Positions 1 to 6,631 of a stretch of 38,571 bases of DNA are shown one piece after another (position 1 is the stretch's first letter; each line of letters opens with the position of its first letter). Below the pieces are notes generated by a model that had not been told where the DNA came from, ran no database searches, and worked only from the letters and a program-made list of their open reading frames with translations. The position numbers and the translations under genes were made by a program. This stretch comes from Cohaesibacter sp. (GTDB lineage: Bacteria; Pseudomonadota; Alphaproteobacteria; Rhizobiales; Cohaesibacteraceae), in NCBI GenBank assembly GCA_025800145.1, contig JAOXSH010000022.1, positions 1-38,571 of the forward strand, in the 5' to 3' direction.

Positions 1-24
1 GCCATCGAGACATGGTGACATTCT

Positions 25-255
25 ATGGCGATGTTCGCCAGCTTCACAATGGAGAAGAAATTGGAAGTCTCGATTAAAGACGCCCTCTATATTCTGACAT
101 TGGCGGTTGGTGTCGCCGGGTCTCACTTCATGCTGCGCGCCAAAGTGATGGTGCTCGAAGAGCGCATGAAAGGATATTCCAAAGCCATTGAACGCATTTT
201 CGACAGCCTAAAACGCATCGAAGAAAAACTCGACGGAAAGGAAGACAGAAAGTAG
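25..255 (+). CDS. Small membrane/coiled-coil protein, unknown function
   Basis: A 76-residue protein of unknown function. One hydrophobic segment (about residues 20-40, around DALYILTLAVGVAGSHF) is followed by a charged, heptad-like helix rich in Lys, Glu and Ile that should form a coiled coil. This layout resembles small phage holin-accessory proteins of the XhlA type, but no specific family is recognised and no other phage gene is visible. An in-frame TGA lies just upstream, so the reading frame starts inside the window. The start could be the first ATG or the ATG at 49; neither has a clear ribosome binding site. A hairpin followed by a T-run (349-375) lies about 95 bases downstream. Confidence 0.45.
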   Translation: MAMFASFTMEKKLEVSIKDALYILTLAVGVAGSHFMLRAKVMVLEERMKGYSKAIERIFDSLKRIEEKLDGKEDRK

Positions 256-348
256 TCGTTTTGTGATACAAAATGAGTTACTAACTGCGATATATATCAA
301 GGATATATCTATTTTTATCTTTTAAAATCAACGATTAAAGTTTTTTAT

Positions 349-375
349 TGGTGCATGGTGCCCGCACCATTTTTA
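349..375 (+). terminator. Possible rho-independent terminator
   Basis: TGGTGC (349-354) pairs with GCACCA (364-369) around a 9-base loop and is followed by TTTTTA. The stem is short (6 bp) and lies 94 bases beyond the upstream gene in AT-rich DNA, so the call is moderate at best. Confidence 0.35.
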
Positions 376-415
376 CTGGCGCTTTGCCGCCCACCAACCC
401 AACCTGCTGGTTTCG

Positions 416-456
416 TGCCGTTGGTATGAATCGGGCTTCATGCCGTTGGTATAAAT
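416..456 (-). repeat. Family A repeat, two tandem cores
   Basis: Two copies of the family A core read on the minus strand as ATACCAACGGCA(T/C)GAA, with cores at 416-427 and 441-452. They are 25 bases apart and share the preceding GATT(T/C). This is the only place in the window where two family A cores sit in direct tandem. A family B copy that holds the stop codon of the glycosyltransferase lies beside them. Confidence 0.75.
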
Positions 457-462
457 CTGGTG

Positions 463-483
463 CATTTGTGAGTCTATGTCCTA
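463..483 (-). repeat. Family B repeat containing a gene stop codon
   Basis: On the minus strand it reads TAGGACATAGACTCACAAAT and onward. It matches each 21-base arm of the hairpin at 10160-10206 with two differences. Its first three bases (481-483) are the TAG stop of the upstream glycosyltransferase gene. Confidence 0.7.
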
Positions 484-1350
484 TTCATATCCCCGGTCGC
501 CTTTGCGGGCATGGGTCAGGATGCCTTGGCCAAGGCCGACTTTCCAGCCTGATTTGTGCCAATGGGGGCTGCGCATTTCTATTTCGAGATTTTTGAAACC
601 GTTGGCCGTCCGCTTTGTTTTGGCTGTTTTGGCATAGCCAATGATCTGCTCAAGAAAGAAATGACGGTTGATCAGAATGCTTTGGTTGGTCCAGTGAATA
701 TGCTTTGCATCAATCAGCAAAAAATCTGTCTCACAATCGCGAATGATTTCTGGATGGTGATTTTCTGGTTTGTGATGCAGATAGGGAGCGGTGCCGATCA
801 GCCTGTTTGCCTTGTTCGGGCGGATCAGACGCCGCAGGGCTTGCATACTATGATCAAAAGAAGAGGCGTTCGGGGTGGCGTAATAGCGTTTATATTTCTC
901 CTTGGTGGTAAAGGCTTCGCCGGGATAGCGCCTTGAGCGCATACGGATGACTTGGGCCTTTTCTTGCTTTAACAGTGCCAAGCCGTTTTTTAATTCCTGA
1001 TAGGCGGTTTTCTGGTCTGTGATGAGGGGCAGGTCATTTTCCAATAACAGCACATAGTCTGATGTCATATTGCTGGCCAAGGCTTCAAAGCCCCCCAAAA
1101 TGCCGAGATTGTCTGGATGTTCGCTATGGGTGAGGCCATTTTCCTGCGCGATGATGCGCCCCTGTTGTTCGGCTTCTGGCAAGAAAAGGTGCTTTTCGGC
1201 AAAGAGATCCAGAAATTTTTGCTCATCATAGCTTTTTAGCGAGGCATGCAGGGATGCATAGCCTTTCCAGCTCAATATACCGATGCCGATTGGCAGAGGG
1301 CTGTTGTCTTTTTCTGACATCTTGAGTAGATCACGCGTCGCTTTTTTCAT
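481..1350 (-). CDS. Glycosyltransferase family 2-like protein
   Basis: A probable GT-A fold glycosyltransferase of about 289 residues. The N-terminal strand PIGIGILSWKGYASLHASL and, about 90 residues on, LLLENDLPLI, with an END triplet in the position of the metal-binding DxD motif, are the usual GT2 marks. No signal peptide or membrane segment is seen, so it is probably cytoplasmic. Donor and acceptor cannot be told. The chosen ATG at 1350 has AAGG about 11 bases upstream and overlaps the end of the preceding small membrane protein gene by 20 bases, which suggests translational coupling. Other starts are 1389 and 1320. The TAG stop is the first codon of a family B repeat, so the original C-terminus may have been altered by that repeat. 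Confidence 0.7.
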   Translation of the reverse strand: MKKATRDLLKMSEKDNSPLPIGIGILSWKGYASLHASLKSYDEQKFLDLFAEKHLFLPEAEQQGRIIAQENGLTHSEHPDNLGILGGFEALASNMTSDYVLLLENDLPLITDQKTAYQELKNGLALLKQEKAQVIRMRSRRYPGEAFTTKEKYKRYYATPNASSFDHSMQALRRLIRPNKANRLIGTAPYLHHKPENHHPEIIRDCETDFLLIDAKHIHWTNQSILINRHFFLEQIIGYAKTAKTKRTANGFKNLEIEMRSPHWHKSGWKVGLGQGILTHARKGDRGYE

Positions 1351-1627
1351 TTTGCTTTGCCTTGGATTTGAAGTGCTTTTTAATGGCAAAGCTCAAATGG
1401 GCTGCAATCATCATGCCGATCATGGTGCCGACAATCACCTGCGTGAAACGATCAAAAGGCAGAGTGGTGATGTTGGGGGTGGAGATGAAGGCAATGGTTG
1501 CGAAAATGGCGGCAGATAGGGTGGCGTGCCAGCGTTGTTTGATCAGCATACCGGAAATGAAAGCGGCAATCCCCAAGGGGCTGAAAAGAGCAGCAAAAAT
1601 AACGGCTGCCAGCAAAGCAAAATCCAT
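1331..1627 (-). CDS. Small membrane protein, unknown
   Basis: A 98-residue hydrophobic protein with about three membrane helices (MDFALLAAVIFAALFSPLG, the segment around ATLSAAIFATIAFIS, and VIVGTMIGMMIAAHLSFAI). It ends in a Lys-rich tail (KKHFKSKAKQNEKSDA). The short loops and basic C-terminus suggest a plasma-membrane protein with a cytoplasmic tail. No family is recognised. It lies 23 bases downstream of marR and overlaps the glycosyltransferase start, so the three minus-strand genes probably form one operon. The product could assist export or membrane anchoring of the glycosyltransferase product, but that is only inferred from position. Confidence 0.6.
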   Translation of the reverse strand: MDFALLAAVIFAALFSPLGIAAFISGMLIKQRWHATLSAAIFATIAFISTPNITTLPFDRFTQVIVGTMIGMMIAAHLSFAIKKHFKSKAKQNEKSDA

Positions 1628-1650
1628 GGATGGGGCCTTTCCTGTGGTCT

Positions 1651-2091
1651 TTATGTGTTCAGGATTTTTTGCGCCTGATGATAAATCTTTTGACTCATTT
1701 GGAAATAGGCTTTTTGTTCGTCTTTCTTCAAGGCATTTATCAAAAGTTTTTCCCGCTCTTTCACAAGGGGGATAATCTGGTTAAGAAGATTTTTGCCTTG
1801 GTTCGACAGACGCAAGACCTGATTGCGGCGGTCTTTTGCATTGGCTTTGCGCAAGATGTGGCCATTCTTTTCCAAACTTGCCAGGGCGCGGCTGACCTGC
1901 ATTTTATCCAAGGTGGTATAGGCGCATAGCTCTTTGCCGCTCATATCTGTTTTGTCGCCTAAAGCGGCCAGAATGCGCCATTCTGCACGGCTGAGATTGA
2001 AGTTTTTCTGATATAAATCGGCGATGGATTGGCTCACGGCATCGGCCAGCACTGCCAATTGATAAGGCAGGAATGTTTGTAGCTCAAACAT
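1651..2091 (-). CDS. MarR family transcriptional regulator
   Basis: A winged-helix regulator of about 146 residues. The recognition region is SGKELCAYTTLDKMQVSRALASLEKNG followed by the wing ILRKANAKDRRNQVLRLS, where DRR is the hallmark MarR wing motif. Helices at both ends (FLPYQLAVLADAVSQSIADLY and the Lys/Gln-rich C-terminus) should form the dimer interface and ligand pocket. The start at 2091 is chosen because GAAGAAGAAG lies just upstream and the length then fits the family. An in-frame extension to 2247 would add a low-complexity NQTE-repeat leader that family members lack. It is divergent from the VOC/FAD-monooxygenase operon, the usual arrangement for a MarR repressor of aromatic-acid catabolism that responds to the pathway substrate. 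Confidence 0.88.
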   Translation of the reverse strand: MFELQTFLPYQLAVLADAVSQSIADLYQKNFNLSRAEWRILAALGDKTDMSGKELCAYTTLDKMQVSRALASLEKNGHILRKANAKDRRNQVLRLSNQGKNLLNQIIPLVKEREKLLINALKKDEQKAYFQMSQKIYHQAQKILNT

Positions 2092-2158
2092 ATTATCTTC
2101 TTCTTCTGGCGTCACGGATTCTGGCATCATGGGGTCTGGCGTCACGGGCCTTTGCTTC

Positions 2159-2194
2159 TCTGTTTGGTTTTCTGTTTGGTTTTCTGTCTGGTTT
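2159..2194. repeat. 12-bp tandem repeat, three units
   Basis: TCTGTTTGGTTT occurs twice exactly and once with one change (TCTGTCTGGTTT). It lies in the leader or N-terminal extension region of marR and would encode repeated NQTE on the minus strand if translated. Confidence 0.75.
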
Positions 2195-2240
2195 CTTTCC
2201 CATCTCTCATCATGGCACAAAATAGGACTTGCAGCAATTG

Positions 2241-2272
2241 GTAACAAATGATATCAATATAGTAACAAATGA
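2241..2272. promoter_or_regulatory. Candidate MarR operator region
   Basis: An exact 11-base direct repeat, GTAACAAATGA, occurs at 2241-2251 and 2262-2272, spaced 21 bases (two helical turns). GATATC palindromic sequence lies between. It sits between marR and the divergent VOC/monooxygenase operon, where a MarR dimer would be expected to bind. The repeat is seen in the sequence; the operator role is inferred. Confidence 0.45.
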
Positions 2273-2310
2273 AACTAATTTATTGACTTGTGTCTTGGGA
2301 GGATCAAGAG

Positions 2311-2868
2311 ATGAATGGGAGTTTGAAGGTGGAGCAAATCCACCATGTGGCTTATCGTTGCAAGGATGCCAAAGAAACCGTTGAGTGGTATACCAAAAAT
2401 CTTAATATGGATTTTGTGCTTGCGATTGCTGAGGATTTCGTTCCCTCAACTCATGAGCCTGACCCCTATATGCATTTGTTCCTTGATGCCGGGCAAGGCA
2501 ATGTGCTTGCCTTTTTTGAATTGCCAACCAAGCCAGAGATGGGGCGGGATGGGAATACTCCCATTTGGGTGCAGCATATTGCGTTCAAGGTTAAAGACCG
2601 TGAGACGCTGGTTGCGTTCAAAGAGCAGTTGGAAGCCAATGGCATTGATGTATTGGGGGTGACGGATCATTCCATTTTTCATTCGATTTATTTCTTTGAT
2701 CCCAATGGACATCGCATTGAGCTGGCATGTCCTGATCCTGCTGAGGCAGAAAAATTGAAGCGGCTGGACGCAGTGAAATGGGAGATGCTGGAAGAATGGT
2801 CCAAGACCAAGCGCGCGCCCAAACATGCCGAATGGCTCCATGCTCAAGAGTTGGAAGGTGTTGAATAA
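2311..2868 (+). CDS. VOC family protein (glyoxalase/extradiol dioxygenase-like)
   Basis: A metal-dependent vicinal-oxygen-chelate fold protein of 185 residues. Candidate metal ligands are His12 (IHHVAYR), His89 (VQHIAFKV) and Glu137 (HRIEL), the His-His-Glu set of type I extradiol dioxygenases and glyoxalases. The PNGHRIEL motif is typical of the second module. The ATG at 2311 is preferred over an upstream GTG at 2290 because GGGAGG stands 7-8 bases before it. It is first in an operon with an FAD monooxygenase and a DUF2783 protein and lies opposite a MarR gene, so ring cleavage or isomerisation after hydroxylation of an aromatic acid is the likely role. The true substrate cannot be read from the sequence. 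The C-terminal 45 residues extend past the VOC fold and are rich in charged residues. Confidence 0.85.
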   Translation: MNGSLKVEQIHHVAYRCKDAKETVEWYTKNLNMDFVLAIAEDFVPSTHEPDPYMHLFLDAGQGNVLAFFELPTKPEMGRDGNTPIWVQHIAFKVKDRETLVAFKEQLEANGIDVLGVTDHSIFHSIYFFDPNGHRIELACPDPAEAEKLKRLDAVKWEMLEEWSKTKRAPKHAEWLHAQELEGVE

Positions 2869-2924
2869 ATGCTGTTCTTTCATCAGTGATCCGGTTGTAA
2901 ATTGAGTGAGTGAAAGAAGGACCC

Positions 2925-4535
2925 ATGCTCAAGACTTATGATGCGCCCGTTTATGATTATGTTTGCTCACAGGAGCAAAAAAACGGTCAGGTGAAGCGTC
3001 ATCCTGTTGTGGTGATTGGTGCGGGACCTGTCGGTTTGACGGCGGCTTTGGATTTTGCCCAGCAGGGTATTGAGGTTGTTGTTCTGGATGACAATAACAC
3101 GGTGAGTGTTGGCTCGCGTGCGGTGTGTTATGCCAAACGTGCCTTGGAAATCTGGGATCGCCTTGGCTGTGGCGAGCGGATGGTGGCCAAGGGGGTTGGC
3201 TGGAAGCTGGGGAAGGTCTTTTTCAAGGACAAACTTGCCTATCAGTTTGATTTGCTTGGGGAAGATGGCCACAAAATGCCCGCTATGATCAATCTTCAGC
3301 AATATTATCTGGAAGATTATCTCGTTGATCAGAGCAAGCTTGATGATCAGATTGAGGTGCGCTGGAAGCATAAACTGATCGCAATTGAGCAGCATGATGA
3401 TTATGCGATGCTCACGGTGCAAACCCCCGATGGTGTGTTTCAAATGGAAGCAGATTGGGTGATTGGCTGTGATGGGGCCAATTCGGATTTGCGCTCCATG
3501 ATTGGGGCCGAGTTTACCGGCCATTTTTTCATGGATCGCTTTTTGATTGCCGACATCATTATGAAAGCGGATTTTCCACCTGAGCGCTGGTTCTGGTTTG
3601 ATCCGCCTTTCCATCGCAATCAATCCGCGCTTTTGCATCGACAGCCGGACAATGTCTGGCGGCTGGATTTTCAATTAGGCTGGGATTGCGACCCTGAGGA
3701 AGAAAAGCGCGAAGACAATATCATTGCGCGGGTCAAGGCGATGTTGGGTGAGGATGTTGATTTTGAGCTGGAATGGGCGTCTGTCTATCAATTTGCCTGT
3801 CGCAGGATTGATCAATTCCGTCATGGGCGGGTGATTTTTGCTGGCGATTCTGCCCATCAAGTCTCTCCCTTTGGCGCGCGCGGGGCCAATACGGGCATTC
3901 AGGATATTGATAATCTGGGCTGGAAGGTGAGGCTGGTTCTGGATGGTGTGGCATCAGAGCGTTTGATTGACAGCTATCATGAGGAGCGCTCTTTTGCAGC
4001 TGATGATAATTTGCTCAATTCCACGCGCTCTACGGATTTTATTACGCCAAAGTCAAAGGGAAGTCGCTTTTATCGCGATGCTGTGTTGGAGCTGGCGGAA
4101 ATGACGGATTTTGCCAAGCCTTTGGTCAATTCCGGTCGGTTGTCCAAGCCAACGCCTTATGTGCATTCTTCGCTCAATAGCGTTGATGAGGATGCATTTG
4201 ATGGTGATATGGCGCCGGGCACCAATTGTGCGGATTCTCCCATTGCTTTGGCAGGGCTTGATGGATGGTTGCTTAATCAGCTTGGCAAAGGCTTTGTGCT
4301 TTTGGTTTTTGGTGACAAGCCAATGGACAAGATAAGTATGGCAGGGCTTGAGGTGAGGGTGCTTTGCGTCGATCAGGATTTGCAAGATGTACAAGGGCTG
4401 GTGCGCCAGCGCTATGATGGCAAAGACGGCACCACCTATCTTATTCGCCCTGATCAGCATGTTGCAGCACGCTGGCGCAATTTTGATAGGACTAAGATTG
4501 AAGCCGCTGTCAAGCGGGCCATTGGCGGCATCTGA
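2925..4535 (+). CDS. FAD-dependent aromatic monooxygenase (PheA/TfdB/MhpA type)
   Basis: A flavoprotein hydroxylase of about 536 residues using NAD(P)H and O2. The N-terminal Rossmann motif VVVIGAGPVGLTAALDFA binds FAD. The DG motif is VIGCDGANSDLRSMIG. The GD motif GRVIFAGDSAHQVSPFGARG binds the FAD ribityl chain. A thioredoxin-like C-terminal domain, as in phenol and 3-hydroxyphenylpropionate hydroxylases, follows from about residue 430. The ATG at 2925 has GAAAGAAGGA just upstream. It is 56 bases after the VOC gene and 11 before the DUF2783 gene, so all three are probably co-transcribed. The family hydroxylates phenolic rings before cleavage, but the closest substrate is not certain; MhpA-like 3-(3-hydroxyphenyl)propionate hydroxylase is one possible annotation. 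Confidence 0.9.
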   Translation: MLKTYDAPVYDYVCSQEQKNGQVKRHPVVVIGAGPVGLTAALDFAQQGIEVVVLDDNNTVSVGSRAVCYAKRALEIWDRLGCGERMVAKGVGWKLGKVFFKDKLAYQFDLLGEDGHKMPAMINLQQYYLEDYLVDQSKLDDQIEVRWKHKLIAIEQHDDYAMLTVQTPDGVFQMEADWVIGCDGANSDLRSMIGAEFTGHFFMDRFLIADIIMKADFPPERWFWFDPPFHRNQSALLHRQPDNVWRLDFQLGWDCDPEEEKREDNIIARVKAMLGEDVDFELEWASVYQFACRRIDQFRHGRVIFAGDSAHQVSPFGARGANTGIQDIDNLGWKVRLVLDGVASERLIDSYHEERSFAADDNLLNSTRSTDFITPKSKGSRFYRDAVLELAEMTDFAKPLVNSGRLSKPTPYVHSSLNSVDEDAFDGDMAPGTNCADSPIALAGLDGWLLNQLGKGFVLLVFGDKPMDKISMAGLEVRVLCVDQDLQDVQGLVRQRYDGKDGTTYLIRPDQHVAARWRNFDRTKIEAAVKRAIGGI

Positions 4536-4546
4536 GGAGGGATATC

Positions 4547-4765
4547 ATGGCTTTGAAAGAAACTCTGACACTTGCTGATCCTGATGGTTTTTATCAGGAA
4601 TTGATCGAATCCCAACGGGATATGAGCGAAGATGAGCAACAATTGATGAATGCCAAGCTGGTGCTTATTCTGGCCAATGAAGTGGGCGATCGGGCAAAAA
4701 TCAGCGCAGCGATTGCTCTTGCTGCCAGACGCCCTATGGGTCAATCTTTTATGCCGTTGGTATAA
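4547..4765 (+). CDS. DUF2783 family protein with repeat-derived C-terminus
   Basis: A small acidic, helical protein of 72 residues that matches DUF2783 (LADPDGFYQELIESQRDMS, then LNAKLVLILANEVGD-like segments). Members often stand directly after FAD-dependent aromatic monooxygenase genes, as here, and may be accessory to them; the role is unknown. GGAGG stands before the ATG. The last nine codons (MGQSFMPLV) and the TAA stop come from a family A repeat at 4735-4765, read in the orientation opposite to that at other gene ends. The native C-terminus has therefore been replaced or extended by the repeat. A hairpin terminator follows 8 bases after the stop. Confidence 0.85.
   Translation: MALKETLTLADPDGFYQELIESQRDMSEDEQQLMNAKLVLILANEVGDRAKISAAIALAARRPMGQSFMPLV
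4735..4765 (-). repeat. Family A repeat inside the 3' end of a coding sequence
   Basis: The plus strand reads TATGGGTCAATCTTTTATGC then CGTTGGTATAA, identical to the right end of the long element at 38551-38571 plus its expected continuation. The gene's last codons and its TAA lie in it. Confidence 0.85.
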
Positions 4766-4772
4766 TTGTGAA

Positions 4773-4806
4773 AAAGCCGCCTCTTCCTGATGGGAAAGGC
4801 GACTTT
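4773..4806 (+). terminator. Rho-independent terminator
   Basis: AAAGCCGCCT pairs with AGGCGACTTT with one mismatch, and an inner TTCC/GGAA pair closes the loop; the sequence continues TTCTTTG. It ends the VOC/monooxygenase/DUF2783 operon and could also serve the convergent BA14K gene. Confidence 0.75.
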
Positions 4807-4829
4807 TCTTTGCTGTTTTATCTTGTGTG

Positions 4830-5255
4830 TTACCGGCAGAAACGCTTTTTGCCGCTATAGGTGGTGAAATGTCCGGTGCGGGCATTGAAAGAGCGATAGC
4901 GCTCTGCGCAATAGCGATACCATGCACCGGTCCAGGGTTTTGGCCGATCATAATATTTTTTTACCCGGACCGGGCGATACTGTCCGGTGGTGATGTGGCG
5001 ATGGCGAATGCCGTTGTGATAATGCCAGCCATTTATGAAATGACGGTGATAGTGATTGCGTGGTGCTGTCCAATGCTGGCGGTGATATTTGTTGCTATGG
5101 GCGAAAGCGGCCCCACCCAATGCTCCAACGGCAAGACCGGCGACAAAGGCTGCATTTCGCCCGTCTTTTGCCTGTGCGTCTTTGGTTGGCAAAGCAATGC
5201 TCATGGCCGAAATTAAGGCAACGAGCAGTGCCAGTGAAGTCAAATTCCTGATCAT
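4830..5255 (-). CDS. BA14K family secreted protein
   Basis: A 141-residue exported protein. The signal peptide is MIRNLTSLALLVALISAMSI with a probable cut after AQA (around residue 29). A Gly/Ala-rich segment (FVAGLAVGALGGAAFA) and a very His/Tyr/Arg-rich middle follow. The C-terminus WYRYCAERYRSFNARTGHFT, then YSGKKRFC, is the BA14K signature, with the conserved Cys pair. The family is known from a Brucella surface antigen with lectin-like activity and is largely limited to Hyphomicrobiales. The start at 5255 has AGGAG 9 bases upstream and puts the signal peptide at the N-terminus; a longer reading frame to 5387 would not. The His-rich section could bind metal, but this is untested. Confidence 0.88.
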   Translation of the reverse strand: MIRNLTSLALLVALISAMSIALPTKDAQAKDGRNAAFVAGLAVGALGGAAFAHSNKYHRQHWTAPRNHYHRHFINGWHYHNGIRHRHITTGQYRPVRVKKYYDRPKPWTGAWYRYCAERYRSFNARTGHFTTYSGKKRFCR

Positions 5256-5280
5256 CCTGACGATCTCCTGTCGTTCTCTT

Positions 5281-5304
5281 TTTCTTTGTCTGTTTCTTTG
5301 TCTG
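5281..5304. repeat. 12-bp tandem duplication
   Basis: TTTCTTTGTCTG is repeated exactly twice just upstream of the BA14K gene, in its probable promoter or leader. The unit length matches the other 12-bp arrays of this window. Confidence 0.7.
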
Positions 5305-5487
5305 TTGCACCCACTACAGTAGGTCCATAAGGCTATCAGAGCATCATGGCGGAAATATGCTCTATGATTGCGTGTGTGTAAGATCAACCAAACGAAAGAC
5401 TGCTGACACTATGCTGTCAGCAGGGGGCTGATAGATTTCTTTTTCATGATGAAATGTGGTTCGCCACCAATTGAAAAGGAACGAAAA

Positions 5488-5865
5488 ATGACACAGACAC
5501 CCAATCATGCCATCACATGGTTTTCCATTCCGGCTCGTGATTATGACAAGAGCATTGGCTTTTATGAAAAATTGCTGGATATCAGTCTGACCAAGGTTGT
5601 GGAAGGGGATATGCCTTTTGCCATGTTCCCAAAAGCGCAAGAGGATGGCATTTCGGGTGGCGTGACGCCGGTTCATGGTGTGGAGCCTGCCTCAGGGGGC
5701 GTGGTGATTTATCTGGCCTGTTCTGATCTTGATGGCGCGCTTGGTCGTGTGTCAGGTTTGGGCGGAGATGTGGTGATGCCTAAAATGGCTCTTCCCGGTG
5801 ATATGGGAGATATTGCCATTATCTCGGATCTGGATGGCAATCCGGTTGGGTTGCATCAGGCATAA
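5488..5865 (+). CDS. VOC family protein (glyoxalase-like, short)
   Basis: A one-domain vicinal-oxygen-chelate protein of 125 residues with the paired beta-alpha-beta-beta-beta layout: AITWFSIPARDYDKSIGFYE at the start, the middle strand VVIYLACSDLDGAL, and the end IISDLDGNPVGLHQ. The standard metal His of the first module is replaced (ITWFSIPA). Many members of this YdeN/PhnB-like subgroup lack the full metal set and function unknown. The ATG at 5488 has AAGGAACG 5 bases upstream. It is followed after 19 bases by a WYL-domain regulator, a common pair in which the VOC protein is under local control. Confidence 0.85.
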   Translation: MTQTPNHAITWFSIPARDYDKSIGFYEKLLDISLTKVVEGDMPFAMFPKAQEDGISGGVTPVHGVEPASGGVVIYLACSDLDGALGRVSGLGGDVVMPKMALPGDMGDIAIISDLDGNPVGLHQA

Positions 5866-5884
5866 GGATTAGAAGGAAACGGAT

Positions 5885-6631
5885 ATGCGGCGCGCAGATC
5901 GTTTGTTTGAGATTGTGCAGCATTTGCGCGGTGGGCGATTGCTGACCGCGCAAGGCCTAGCGGATCGATTGGAAGTGTCCAAGCGAACGATTTATCGTGA
6001 TTTGGCCGATTTGCAGGCCAATGGCGTGCCGATTGAAGGAGAGGCGGGGGTTGGATATGTTTTGTCCAGTGATTATCATTTGCCGCCTCTCTCTTTCACG
6101 GCTGATGAAATTGCAGCTCTGGTGATTGGGGCGCGTATGGTGACAGCTTGGGCGGGTGATGATCTGGCATTGGCTGCCAAGGAAGCTTTGGTGAAAATTG
6201 AGGCGGTTTTGCCGGACGCTATGCGCTCTCAATTGAACCAGACAAATATGTTTGCGCCTGATTTTTTGGTGCCGCAGGATATCAAGGTCATGCTGGATGC
6301 CTTGCGGCAGGCTTGTGACAGGCGCAGCTATGTCTGCCTTTCTTATGAAAGCCTGCAAGGCAAGCTGACAAAGCGCAAAATACGGCCTTTGGGATTGTTT
6401 TTCTGGGGTAAAGTCTGGACCCTTGTGAGCTGGTGTGAACTGCGTCAGGATTTCCGCTCTTTCAGAGTTGATAAAATCCGAGATCTGGATTGTTTGGATC
6501 AGGCTTTTCTGAAAGAGCCGGGGCGGGAATTGCATGATTTCTTGCGCCGGGTTCAGGCAGAAGAGCCTTGTTCTGAGCCTAAAATCTTACATCGTCTGGC
6601 GTCCAGCGATAGATCCAGTCAAACTGATTGA
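5885..6631 (+). CDS. YafY-type HTH/WYL-domain transcriptional regulator
   Basis: A 248-residue regulator. Residues 1-60 form a DeoR-like winged helix with LTAQGLADRLEVSKRTIYRD as the recognition unit. The WYL-type sensor domain follows (about 135-230), with strands such as KIRPLGLFFWGKVWTLVSWC and FRSFRVDKIRDLD, although the canonical WYL triad appears as the divergent WTLVSW. WYL domains bind small ligands or nucleic acid ends. AGAAGGAAAC stands before the ATG. The last 53 bases overlap the 3' end of the convergent FAD monooxygenase gene, so the two transcripts are antisense there. The C-terminal LASSDRSSQTD tail is beyond the domain. Confidence 0.88.
   Translation: MRRADRLFEIVQHLRGGRLLTAQGLADRLEVSKRTIYRDLADLQANGVPIEGEAGVGYVLSSDYHLPPLSFTADEIAALVIGARMVTAWAGDDLALAAKEALVKIEAVLPDAMRSQLNQTNMFAPDFLVPQDIKVMLDALRQACDRRSYVCLSYESLQGKLTKRKIRPLGLFFWGKVWTLVSWCELRQDFRSFRVDKIRDLDCLDQAFLKEPGRELHDFLRRVQAEEPCSEPKILHRLASSDRSSQTD

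Noticed and set aside
25..255. Prophage edge
   Set aside because: One small holin-like protein is not enough; no integrase, attachment site, or structural gene is seen in the window.
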